NCBI GenBank assembly: GCA_016868755.1
Contig: VGFU01000009.1
Span: forward strand, 1 to 52,369
Direction of reading: 5' to 3'
Length of the DNA: 52,369 nt
Source: Bacteroidota bacterium
GTDB lineage: Bacteria > Bacteroidota > Bacteroidia > Flavobacteriales > Schleiferiaceae
Shown here piece by piece: positions 11,075 to 19,400 of this stretch. The position numbers were made by a program, and so were the translations under genes. Numbering within the stretch: position 1 is the first letter of the stretch; the number at the start of each line of letters is the position of its first letter. The notes under the pieces were generated by a model. The model was not told the origin of the DNA, made no database searches, and worked only from the letters and a program-made list of their open reading frames with translations.

Positions 11075-12025
11075 ATGCACCCCTACACGAACCAAGGAAG
11101 CCAAGACACCCGCAGCGGATTCGGCGCTGGACTGCTCGAACTCGGACGCCGCAACCCGCACGTCGTCGCCCTCTGCGCCGACCTCACGGGTTCGCTCAAG
11201 ATGGACGCCTTCGCGAAGGAGTTCCCCGACCGCTTCTTCCAAACGGGAATTGCTGAGGCGCACATGATGGGTATGGCCGCGGGACTCACCATTGGCGGTT
11301 GGATTCCGTTCACCGGAACCTTTGCCAACTTCTCGACCGGACGCGTCTACGACCAAATCCGCCAGAGCATCGCCTACTCCGACAAAAACGTGAAAATCTG
11401 CGCCTCGCACGCGGGCCTAACCCTGGGAGAAGACGGAGCCACCCACCAAATCCTTGAAGACATCGGGTTGATGAAAATGCTGCCGGGCATGACGGTCCTC
11501 GTTCCGGCCGACTACAACCAGACTAAGGCTGCCACGATCGCCTTGGCCGACCACCACGGTCCAGCCTACCTGCGGTTCGGACGCCCCAAAGTGGCCAACT
11601 TTACCCCCGCCGACAAGCCCTTCGTGATCGGCAAGGCCGACGTCCTCGTCGAAGGCAGTGACCTCACCATTGCCGCCACGGGCCACCTCGTGTGGGAAGC
11701 CCTCGAGGCCAGCAACACGCTTGCCGCCCAGAGCATTTCTGCCGAAGTCATCAACTTCGCTACGATCAAGCCGTTTGATACCGAAGCCCTGCTCAAATCG
11801 GTCACCAAAACCGGACGCGTCGTGACCGCCGAAGAGCACCAGCGCCACGGTGGCCTTGGCGACCTCGTCGCCCAGACGCTGGGAATGCACCGCCCCGCTC
11901 CCGTCGAAATGGTCGCGGTCAACGATTCGTTTGGCGAATCGGGCACACCTGCCCAGCTCATGGACAAGTACGGCCTCAACGCCGCCGCCATTGTGGAGGC
12001 TGCATTGAAGGTGCGGAATCGGTAA
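11075..12025 (+). CDS. transketolase, C-terminal (pyrimidine-binding) subunit
   Basis: A 316-residue second half of the split transketolase, related to the E1-beta/DXS-type pyrimidine-binding domain. Motifs seen are [18 protein letters not shown], with the glutamate that activates thiamine diphosphate, and [17 protein letters not shown]. The C-terminal transketolase domain ends in [12 protein letters not shown] and [17 protein letters not shown] chose ATG 11075, 10 nt after the VWA stop; a TTG at 11066 is an alternative. It should pair with the product of 8821-9660. Confidence 0.95.
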   Translation: MHPYTNQGSQDTRSGFGAGLLELGRRNPHVVALCADLTGSLKMDAFAKEFPDRFFQTGIAEAHMMGMAAGLTIGGWIPFTGTFANFSTGRVYDQIRQSIAYSDKNVKICASHAGLTLGEDGATHQILEDIGLMKMLPGMTVLVPADYNQTKAATIALADHHGPAYLRFGRPKVANFTPADKPFVIGKADVLVEGSDLTIAATGHLVWEALEASNTLAAQSISAEVINFATIKPFDTEALLKSVTKTGRVVTAEEHQRHGGLGDLVAQTLGMHRPAPVEMVAVNDSFGESGTPAQLMDKYGLNAAAIVEAALKVRNR

Positions 12026-12060
12026 TTTCTAGTTACTGGCTGCTAGCGAACGGCTCGTTG
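12026..12060 (+). repeat. degenerate heptad tandem repeat after the transketolase stop
   Basis: Directly after the stop codon, a 5-nt core recurs every 7 nt: CTAGT (12029), CTGGC (12036), CTAGC (12043) and ACGGC (12050). The same kind of array occurs at 16006. The unit resembles NNCTAGY. No coding or terminator role is evident. Confidence 0.5.
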
Positions 12061-12100
12061 ACGCATTAAACCAGCCGAGCTTTTCTGCATCTTAGCTTCG

Positions 12101-12616
12101 ATGCAGCGCGAAGCCCTTAGCCAATTTACCGACCTGGTTGAACGCCACACGGATCAATGGTACCGTGTGGCGTTGCGCATTGTGCTTGACCACGACGCGG
12201 CGCAAGACGCCGTTCAAGAGGCCTGCATAAAAATGTGGACCCACTGGGCGAGCTACCGGGGCGAAGCGCAACGGAGCACGTGGGCCTACCGCTTCGTCGT
12301 CAACGAGGCGTTGAACATCCAGCGGCGCAGCCGTTCCAAATCGAGCGTCGATCCTTCAGAACTTGCTGGGGTTCCCGACAGTCCCTACTTCGCGGCCGAT
12401 GCTGCGCTGGCCGCACTTTATGGCGCCGTAGCCCAGCTTCCGGAGCAGCAGCGCCTCGTGTTTCAGCTTCGCTACTTTGACGAGCTTCCGTATGCTGAAA
12501 TTTCCCAAATCCTCGGCACCAGCACGGGCGGACTCAAGGCCAACTACCACCACGCGGTGGCTAAAATCAAAAAAATCATGGTCGGATTAAACCTTGACCT
12601 CCACGCGGAATCTTAA
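12101..12616 (+). CDS. ECF-type RNA polymerase sigma factor
   Basis: A 171-residue sigma-70 family protein of the extracytoplasmic-function type, with only regions 2 and 4. Region 2 spans about residues 8-75 (DAVQEACIKMWTHW; STWAYRFVVNEALN). Region 4 spans about 110-165 (LPEQQRLVFQLRYFDELPY; AEISQILGTSTGGLKANYH), a helix-turn-helix for the -35 element. It heads a three-gene unit with a single-pass membrane protein and a Spy-like periplasmic protein. That layout suggests envelope-stress regulation, but the inducing signal cannot be seen. Confidence 0.93.
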   Translation: MQREALSQFTDLVERHTDQWYRVALRIVLDHDAAQDAVQEACIKMWTHWASYRGEAQRSTWAYRFVVNEALNIQRRSRSKSSVDPSELAGVPDSPYFAADAALAALYGAVAQLPEQQRLVFQLRYFDELPYAEISQILGTSTGGLKANYHHAVAKIKKIMVGLNLDLHAES

Positions 12617-12630
12617 GCTCAACCAAACCC

Positions 12631-12957
12631 ATGAACCCCAGCACTCAACCCCAATCCCCGCGCGACGGAATAACCGTTCCTTCCGAGTTTGCCGCTGATC
12701 TCGCAGCCCGATCCACCGAGGCCGCGCGCCGCACGCGGCGCGCGCCAAAGACCCGCCGAATCTGGCTCGCCACGGCTGCCGCCGCCGTGTTTGCCGGGGC
12801 CTTGCTAATTCTCAGACCCCACGCCGCTCCGAGCGCAGGGCCCACACCCCAACTTACCGCCGACGAGGCGTGGTCCGCACTGGAACAGGGCGACGTCACA
12901 TTAACCGAAGACGAGCTGCTCGAGCTCGCTGAACTGCACGGAATCACCACCCTTTAA
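12631..12957 (+). CDS. small single-pass membrane protein, candidate anti-sigma factor
   Basis: A 108-residue protein that I do not recognise by family. The N-terminal 43 residues are polar and very basic just before the membrane (AARRTRRAPKTRR). A transmembrane segment covers about 44-61, followed by a short acidic tail (LTADEAWSALEQGD, LTEDELLELAEL). The positive-inside rule puts the N-terminus in the cytoplasm. Its position 14 nt after an ECF sigma gene and 12 nt before a periplasmic protein gene suggests it holds the sigma factor at the membrane. There is no recognisable zinc-binding anti-sigma motif, so the role is inference. Confidence 0.7.
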   Translation: MNPSTQPQSPRDGITVPSEFAADLAARSTEAARRTRRAPKTRRIWLATAAAAVFAGALLILRPHAAPSAGPTPQLTADEAWSALEQGDVTLTEDELLELAELHGITTL

Positions 12958-12969
12958 CCTTAACCCACC

Positions 12970-13485
12970 ATGAATAAAATCCTCATCATTGCCTTCGCCT
13001 TAAGCACCCTGAGTGCACTTGGCCAAACGCGCCCGCAGCCCGGACAGCGTCCGTCGCCACCCAAAGAGCGTATCGAATCCGCCAAAATCGGCCTTATAAC
13101 CCGAGAACTGCGCCTCACCCCCGAAGAGGCCAAAGCCTTCTGGCCCATCTACAATGCGATGGAGGCCGACCTCAAGAAGGCCAACCGCGACCCGCTCCGT
13201 GAAGGACTTAAAACGGTGCGCGGCGAAGGCGGAATCGACAACCTCTCCGACGCACAGGCCCGCGAGCTCCTCGCCGAACTCGACAAGGTGGGCACCGAGC
13301 GCGAAGCGGTCCGGCGCAAGTACCAGAAAGAGTTTCTAAAAGTCCTTCCTCCCCAAAAAGTACTCAAACTGCACGTTGCTGAGCGCAAGTTCCGGCAAGA
13401 AGTTATGGAACGACTTAAAGATGCCCGCGGGGGTGACCGGCCGCCGGGACCGCGCCATGGTGCCCGCCCTTCAATGGAGGACTAA
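12970..13485 (+). CDS. Spy/CpxP-like (LTxxQ-type) periplasmic protein
   Basis: A 171-residue protein with signal peptide MNKILIIAFALSTLSALG and a mostly helical, highly charged mature part. Two imperfect LTxxQ-like segments are visible: LTPEEAKAFWPIYNAMEADL near residue 49, and LPPQKVLKLHVAERKFRQE near residue 126. Such proteins are envelope chaperones or metal/stress sensors, and in Bacteroidota they often sit beside an ECF sigma gene. It is the last gene before a strong palindromic terminator. The proline/arginine-rich tail is probably disordered. Confidence 0.75.
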   Translation: MNKILIIAFALSTLSALGQTRPQPGQRPSPPKERIESAKIGLITRELRLTPEEAKAFWPIYNAMEADLKKANRDPLREGLKTVRGEGGIDNLSDAQARELLAELDKVGTEREAVRRKYQKEFLKVLPPQKVLKLHVAERKFRQEVMERLKDARGGDRPPGPRHGARPSMED

Positions 13486-13487
13486 AA

Positions 13488-13518
13488 AAGTAAATCCGGA
13501 TATATCCGGATTTTTTTT
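13488..13518 (+). terminator. intrinsic terminator with perfect 20-nt palindrome
   Basis: AATCCGGATATATCCGGATT (13493-13512) is a perfect palindrome followed by a run of T to 13518. It lies 8 nt after the stop of the periplasmic protein gene and ends the ECF sigma unit. Confidence 0.85.
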
Positions 13519-13537
13519 GCCCCACACCCACGAATCA

Positions 13538-13553
13538 TTCGGTTATATCCGAA
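13538..13553. promoter_or_regulatory. second inverted repeat TTCGG-N6-CCGAA
   Basis: TTCGG and CCGAA flank TTATAT. The word TATATCCGAATTT here nearly repeats TATATCCGGATTT of the terminator 43 bp upstream. It sits 35 bp before the aminotransferase ATG and could be an operator or a second weak hairpin. Confidence 0.35.
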
Positions 13554-13575
13554 TTTAAAAATTTCACCCGCCCCG

Positions 13576-13583
13576 TACCTTAG
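13576..13583 (+). promoter_or_regulatory. weak -7 box TACCTTAG before the aminotransferase gene
   Basis: One mismatch to TAnnTTTG, ending 4 nt before the ATG at 13588. If used, the transcript would be leaderless. No -33 TTG is visible. Confidence 0.35.
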
Positions 13584-13587
13584 CGGA

Positions 13588-14772
13588 ATGGACCTCCGCC
13601 AGCGTTTTTTGCACCACCTCGCACCCACCACGTTTAGCCCGCTGGCCTTGGAATTCGTGCGCGCCGAAGGTCCCTACCTCTACGATTCGCAGGGAAAAGC
13701 CCACATGGACCTTATTTCGGGCATCGGCGTAGCCAACCTCGGCCACAGCCACCCCGAAATCGTGGCGGCCGTGCAGCAGCAAGCCGCGCAGCACATGCAC
13801 CTCATGGTGTACGGAGAATATGCGCAGGTTCCGCAAGTGGCCTACGCCGAGGCCCTACTCGCTGCGCTGCCCGCGAGCATCGACCAAATCTACTGGGGCA
13901 ACAGCGGAGCTGAGGCCGTAGACGGGGCCCTGAAACTCGCCAAACGCGCCACCGGACGCACCGAAATCCTTTCGTTCGAAGGGTCCTACCACGGATCCAC
14001 CACCGGCCCCCTTTCGGCCATGGGCAACGAATGCATGAAGTCGGCCTACCGTCCGTTGGTTCCGGGGCACCGCATTTTCCCCTACAACCGGCCCGAGGTT
14101 TTCGATGCCATCGGCGCCCGCACGGCCGCAGTGCTCGTCGAATTAATTCAAGCGGAATCAGGCTACATTCCCGCTGACGCAGCATGGCTCCAAGCGCTGG
14201 AGGCGCGCTGCCGCGCGACCGGGGCCCTGCTCATCGTCGACGAAATCCAAACCGGCTTCGGCCGCAGCGGCGAGGCCTTCGCCTTCTCGGCGTCGGACAT
14301 CGTCCCCGACGTGATCTGCCTGGCGAAGGCCTTGGGCGGCGGAATGCCCCTGGGGGCCTTCGCCGCCTCGCGCGCCTTAATGGCAACCTTGGCTGAAAAC
14401 CCCATGCTTGGGCACCTCACCACCTTCGGAGGGCATCCCGTAAGCTGTGCGGCTGGCTTGGCTGCTTGGAACCTGTTGCAGCGGGAGCGCTTCGCGCTCC
14501 GCGCCCCCGCCCTCGAAGACCACTTCCGCCGCGGCCTTTCGCAGCATCCCGCGGTCCGAGAAATCCGTGGCCGCGGCGCCCTCCTTGCCGTCGTCTTGGA
14601 CTCCTTTGACCAAGTCCTGAGGGCCCAACAGCTCCTGATCGCCGACGGATACCTCACTGACTGGTTCCTCTTTGAAAACTGCGCTTTGCGGTTGGCTCCG
14701 CCCCTCACCCTTAGCGACGAACACGCGCAAAGCGCCGTTCACGCCATATGGAATGCGCTTGAACGCTGCTAG
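13588..14772 (+). CDS. class III (acetylornithine/GABA-type) aminotransferase
   Basis: A 394-residue pyridoxal-phosphate enzyme of fold type I. It shows the cofactor phosphate loop GNSGAEAVDGALKLAKR, the aspartate in IVDEIQTGFGRSG, and the Schiff-base lysine in CLAKALGGGMPLGA. The C-terminal arginine region NCALRLAPPL is also present. Substrate cannot be assigned safely: the family includes ornithine, acetylornithine, 4-aminobutyrate and diamine transaminases, and no arginine-biosynthesis genes are nearby. An acyltransferase gene follows after 3 nt. Confidence 0.9.
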   Translation: MDLRQRFLHHLAPTTFSPLALEFVRAEGPYLYDSQGKAHMDLISGIGVANLGHSHPEIVAAVQQQAAQHMHLMVYGEYAQVPQVAYAEALLAALPASIDQIYWGNSGAEAVDGALKLAKRATGRTEILSFEGSYHGSTTGPLSAMGNECMKSAYRPLVPGHRIFPYNRPEVFDAIGARTAAVLVELIQAESGYIPADAAWLQALEARCRATGALLIVDEIQTGFGRSGEAFAFSASDIVPDVICLAKALGGGMPLGAFAASRALMATLAENPMLGHLTTFGGHPVSCAAGLAAWNLLQRERFALRAPALEDHFRRGLSQHPAVREIRGRGALLAVVLDSFDQVLRAQQLLIADGYLTDWFLFENCALRLAPPLTLSDEHAQSAVHAIWNALERC

Positions 14773-14775
14773 CAC

Positions 14776-15798
14776 ATGAACCTGCGCCGCCACCTACTTC
14801 CACACGAATCGGGGCGAGGCCACCAGCCGGAACTCGACGGATTCCGCGGCTTCGCCGTGCTTACCGTGCTTTTGGCGCACAGCAGCCACGCGGGCCTGCA
14901 ACCCTTTGGCCTTGACTTTGACCACTTCGGAAGCGTCGGAGTCTACCTCTTCTTTGTGCTGTCCGCTTACCTTATCAACCGGCAAATGCTGGACGCCCTG
15001 GAGCGCCGATCTGCCCATCCACGGTTCTGGCTGCGCTACGCCCTGCGCCGCCTGCTCCGCATCTACCCCATGTACCTGCTGGCCTTGCTCGCCTGCCTCG
15101 GACTTCACCGCGGAGGCCTTGAGAGCCTCATTCCCAGCTGGAGCGACCTGGCAAACCATCTGAGCCTTCGCGACGCCCGCGGCGTCTTTTGGACCCTGCC
15201 CGTCGAAATCACCTACTACCTGCTGTCGCCTGTGGTGGTCGTGCTCCTTTGGCCCATTTACCGGTCCCGACCTTGGCTGGCGATCTCGGTGCTGTTCACG
15301 GCCATGGTCTCGCTTTGGTACCTGCGTTTTCAGCACCATCCGCTGCCCATTGCCCTTCGATTTGCCCCGGTCCTCGGTTTCGGAACCCTTCTTGCCCTCC
15401 TCAAGCGCCGACTCCGCCTCCCGGGCGGACTCGGACTCGCCCTCTTTGCCCTGATCCTCACCACCATTCCCAGCGTGTCCCGCCTCCTTTACGGAACCTA
15501 TCCCTTCTACGGTTACCCCTACACCCTCGCCTACGGACTCGTTTGGATGCTCATCCTCTACCAGGCGCTGTACCACGAAGTCGCCCTTTCGGCCCTCGGG
15601 CGCTGGCTTCCCCTGCGCTACCTGGGAGCCCTCAGCTTCAGCATCTACCTTCTCCACCTGCCGGTGCTCGCCCTATGTCAGCACTTCCTTGATTCCGCCT
15701 GGGTCGTACCTGGCTTTTGGGTCGGAACCCTTGCGCTGAGCTTCGCGACCTATACCTTCGTAGAACGCCCCTTTGGCCTCCTAAAAATTCGCCTATGA
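14776..15798 (+). CDS. acyltransferase 3 family (OafA/YrhL-like) membrane protein
   Basis: A 340-residue integral membrane protein with about ten hydrophobic segments. The N-terminal PELDGFRGFAVLTVLLAHSS holds the family R/K-x10-H arrangement, with catalytic-type His in LLAH. The segment GVYLFFVLSAYLINRQ is also typical. These enzymes transfer acetyl or other acyl groups to cell-surface sugars. It starts 3 nt after the aminotransferase and overlaps the next gene by ATGA. Acceptor and donor are unknown. Confidence 0.88.
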   Translation: MNLRRHLLPHESGRGHQPELDGFRGFAVLTVLLAHSSHAGLQPFGLDFDHFGSVGVYLFFVLSAYLINRQMLDALERRSAHPRFWLRYALRRLLRIYPMYLLALLACLGLHRGGLESLIPSWSDLANHLSLRDARGVFWTLPVEITYYLLSPVVVVLLWPIYRSRPWLAISVLFTAMVSLWYLRFQHHPLPIALRFAPVLGFGTLLALLKRRLRLPGGLGLALFALILTTIPSVSRLLYGTYPFYGYPYTLAYGLVWMLILYQALYHEVALSALGRWLPLRYLGALSFSIYLLHLPVLALCQHFLDSAWVVPGFWVGTLALSFATYTFVERPFGLLKIRL

Positions 15799-16007
15799 AT
15801 CCCAAAATCTTGCGCGGCCTGCTCTGGCTCTCGGCCTCTTTTCCCTTCATGTTTGGGGGTCCTGCCTTCTTTTATTGGGTTGCGGGGCCGGCCCTTCAGC
15901 GCGGAAACTGGGTTCCCGCCGCCTTCATCGTCACCGCCATGTTTGTGGGCGTTGGCATCCTGGTCCGCGGAATCGGAATCCTCCTCGACGGCTTCTTTGG
16001 CCGCTAA
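15795..16007 (+). CDS. small two-helix membrane protein (DUF6095-like)
   Basis: A 70-residue protein with two hydrophobic segments (about 5-33 and 40-65) and a GGPAFFYWVAG motif between. It resembles the small DUF6095 proteins of Flavobacteria as I remember them. ATG 15795 overlaps the acyltransferase stop (ATGA), implying translational coupling. A heptad repeat starts at the stop codon. Function unknown. Confidence 0.7.
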   Translation: MNPKILRGLLWLSASFPFMFGGPAFFYWVAGPALQRGNWVPAAFIVTAMFVGVGILVRGIGILLDGFFGR

Positions 16008-16051
16008 CTAGCTGCAAGCAACTAGTAGCTTCTCGTTACTCGCAACTGGCT
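16006..16051 (+). repeat. degenerate heptad tandem repeat after the small membrane protein gene
   Basis: Six 7-nt units in register: cores CTAGC (16008), CAAGC (16015), CTAGT (16022), CTTCT (16029), TTACT (16036) and CAACT (16043). It begins at the stop codon of the preceding gene and ends just before a bidirectional terminator. It is the same type of array as at 12026. Confidence 0.6.
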
Positions 16052-16058
16052 CAATGCA

Positions 16059-16088
16059 AAAAGCCACCGGCTTGCGCCGGTGGCTTTT
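16059..16088. terminator. bidirectional terminator between convergent units
   Basis: A 13-bp perfect stem, AAAAGCCACCGGC (16059-16071) with GCCGGTGGCTTTT (16076-16088), and a TTGC loop. A-runs and T-runs on both sides let it work in both directions. It separates the aminotransferase unit (+) from rpoBC/DUF3467 (-). Confidence 0.9.
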
Positions 16089-16106
16089 GCGTTTCACATC
16101 CGATAC

Positions 16107-16415
16107 TTAGGCTTGGCCCGTGGGTCCGCCGAAGTGAATTGGCATCCCCGGAAGCTCCGTATCGGCGATCTCCCCATGGGTGGCCTCGTAGCGCCCCACG
16201 TTGTCGGCAAGTGCGCGCACTAACCGCTTCGCGTGCTGGGGCGTTAGGATCACCCGCGACTTCACCTTGGCCTTCGGCAAGCCGGGCATCATTTGGATGA
16301 AGTCGACCACAAATTCGCTGTTCGAGTGGTTGATAATGGCCAAGTTGGAGTACACTCCATCGGCCATCTCCGGCGAAAGCTCTATCTGCAGCTGGTTGGG
16401 ATCCTGCTCGCTCAT
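16107..16415 (-). CDS. DUF3467 family protein
   Basis: A 102-residue cytoplasmic protein of the DUF3467 family: IELSPEMADGVYSNLAIINH, then EFVVDFIQMMPG and ILTPQHAKRLVRALADN. Its function is unknown. Its ATG overlaps the rpoC stop by one base (TAATG), so it is translationally coupled to rpoC, a linkage I recall as common in Bacteroidota. This makes a role near RNA polymerase plausible but unproven. It is the last gene of the long tuf-rpoC unit. Confidence 0.88.
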   Translation of the reverse strand: MSEQDPNQLQIELSPEMADGVYSNLAIINHSNSEFVVDFIQMMPGLPKAKVKSRVILTPQHAKRLVRALADNVGRYEATHGEIADTELPGMPIHFGGPTGQA

Positions 16416-19400
16416 TATTCCGCCGCTTCGATATCAACCGACTTGGCGGCCATCATGCGGTCGTACTCGTCGCGGTTTCCGACTACCGAAGCATAGTACT
16501 GCTTCAAGCCGGTACCCGCCGGAATGCGGTGACCCACAATAACGTTCTCCTTCAAGCCGTCCAGGCCATCGCTCTTCGCGGCAATCGCTGCTTCGTTGAG
16601 CACCTTGGTGGTCTCCTGGAACGAGGCCGCAGACACCCACGACTTCGTTTGGAGCGAAGCGCGCGTGATACCCTGAAGCACCAGCTGGGCCGTAGCAGAA
16701 CGCGCATCGCGCGCTTCTACCAACGCCTTGTCGGAACGCGTGAGGAGCGAATTCTCGTCGCGAAGCTGGCGGGCCGAAATCATCTGACCCTCTTTCAAGG
16801 TCTCGCTGTCTCCGGCGTTAAGCACCACCTTCTTGTCAAATACGCGGTCGTTCTCTTCGATGAAGTCGCTGACGTGCTCGTAGTGTCCCTCGAGGAAGTG
16901 CGTATCGCCGCCGTCAACGATTTCAACTTTGCGCATCATCTGGCGAACAATCACTTCAAAGTGCTTGTCGTTGATCTTTACCCCTTGCAGGCGGTACACC
17001 TCTTGAATCTCGTTCACGAGGTACTCCTGAACCGCGGTCGGGCCTTGAATGGCCAAAATATCGGCAGGAGAAATGGCTCCGTCGCTCAGCGGTGAACCGG
17101 CGCGCACAAAGTCGTTCTCTTGAACGAGGATTTGCTTGCTCAGGTTGATCAAGTAGCGGCGCTGCTCGCCCGTGCGGCTCTCGATGATGATCTCGCGGTT
17201 GCCGCGCTTGATCTTACCGTACGATACCGTACCGTCAATCTCGGCTACCACCGAGGGGTTTGACGGATTGCGCGCTTCAAACAGCTCGGTTACGCGGGGC
17301 AGACCGCCCGTGATGTCACCCGCTTTGGCTCCGCGGCGCGGAATCTTCACGAGTACCTTACCTGCTTTGATCTCCTCGCCTTCGTCGACCATCAAGTGGG
17401 CACCCACCGGCAAGGTGTAGTGCTTAATCTCTTGGCCTTTTTTGGTCAGGATTTGAATCATCGGCACCAACTTTTTGGTCCGCGCGTCGCTAATTACTTT
17501 GTCCTGGAAGCCCGTCTGCTCGTCGATCTCGACTTTGTAGCTCAAGCCTTGAACGATGTCTTGGTACCCAACGACCCCGGCAAATTCAGAAATGATTACC
17601 GCGTTGTAGGGGTCCCACGAACAGAGCGTAGCGCCTTTGGCCACTTTCTGGCCGTGCGCCACCATCAGGCTCGAACCGTAGGGCACGTTGCCGGTCATTA
17701 CCGAAATGCCCGTCTTCTCGTCGACGATGCGTAGTTCGCCGGTACGGCCAATCACAATCGTTGCCGTGGCTCCGTCGCTTCCTTCGCCCTCAACGGTGCG
17801 GACCTCGTCGAGCTCCACAATACCGTCAAACTTGGCGATCAAGCTGTTGACCTCTGAAATGTTTCCTGCAGTACCACCCACGTGGAACGTACGAAGCGTG
17901 AGCTGCGTACCCGGTTCACCGATGGACTGGGCAGCGATTACGCCAACCGCTTCGCCCATCTGAACACCCTTAGCCGTAGCCAAGTTGCGGCCGTAGCACT
18001 TCGCACAGATTCCGCGCTTGCTCTCGCACGTGAGTGCGGAACGCACTTCAACCATTTCAACAGGAGAACCTTCAATCTTGCGAGCGGCGTCGTCGGAAAT
18101 CATTTCGCCCGTGCGAACGTACACCTCGCCCGTGAGCGGATCGATGACGTCGTGCAGGGTTACGCGACCCGTGATGCGCTCGTACAGCGTTTCAACTACT
18201 TCTTCGTTCTTGCGCAAGGCGGTCACCTCGAGGCCGCGGAGCGTGCCGCAGTCCACCTCGTTGATGATTACGTCTTGGGCTACGTCGTGCAGACGGCGAG
18301 TGAGGTAACCGGCGTCTGCCGTTTTCAACGCGGTATCCGCAAGACCCTTACGGGCACCGTGGGTCGAGATAAAGTATTCAAGAATCGAAAGACCTTCTTT
18401 AAAGTTCGAAATAATCGGGTTTTCGATGATCTCTCCACCACCTGAACCGGACTTCTGCGGCTTGGCCATAAGACCCCGCATACCCGACAGCTGGCGAATC
18501 TGCTCTTTTGAACCCCGCGCTCCCGAATCCAGCATCATGTAGATCGGATTGAAGCCCTGGCGGTCGTTGATGAGCTGGCTCATCGCGGCTTGCGTCAGTC
18601 GGGCGTTCGTGTTAGTCCACACGTCAATGACCTGGTTGTAGCGTTCGTTGTTGGTGATCAGACCATTGTTGTAGTTGGCCAAAATGCCTTCTACTTCTTC
18701 GTTGGCCTCCTTGATCAGCGACTCCTTGGTTTCAGGCACCGTGATGTCTCCCAGCGAGAACGAAAGTCCGCCACGGAATGCCGTGCTGTAACCCAAATTC
18801 TTGATGTCGTCCAGGAACTGTGCCGTCGTCGGAACGTCGGTCTTGGTCAAAATGCGGGCGATGATGTCGCGCAGCGCTTTTTTCGTCAAGAGCTCGTTGA
18901 TGAATCCGACTTTATCGGGAACCACTTTGTTAAACAAAATGCGTCCAACCGAAGTCTCGATCAGCTTCGTGCCCAATTCGCCGTTCTCCAGCTCTACGCG
19001 AGCGCGGATTTTTACTACGGCACCCAGGTCAACGCGGCGCTCGTTGAACGCGATCGTAACCTCTTCGGCCGAGTAGAAGGTCATGCCTTCGCCCTTCACG
19101 GGGTCGCCCGGAAGGTTTCGCTTGGGCTTGGTCATGTAGTACAGACCCAAGACCATGTCTTGCGAGGGAACCGTAATCGGCGAACCGTTTGCGGGGTTCA
19201 GGATGTTGTGCGAAGCCAGCATCAAGATCTGCGCCTCCAAAATGGCGGCGGGACCCAGCGGAAGGTGAACAGCCATCTGGTCACCGTCAAAGTCGGCGTT
19301 GAAGGCCGTACACGTCAACGGGTGCAGCTGAATAGCCTTGCCCTCGATCATGCGCGGCTGGAACGCCTGGATACCCAAGCGGTGGAGCGTCGGAGCACGG

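Noticed and set aside
14794-15657. 287-codon minus-strand frame opposite the acyltransferase
   Set aside because: Low-complexity glutamate/glycine/glutamine-rich product with no family features; a by-product of GC-rich codon bias.
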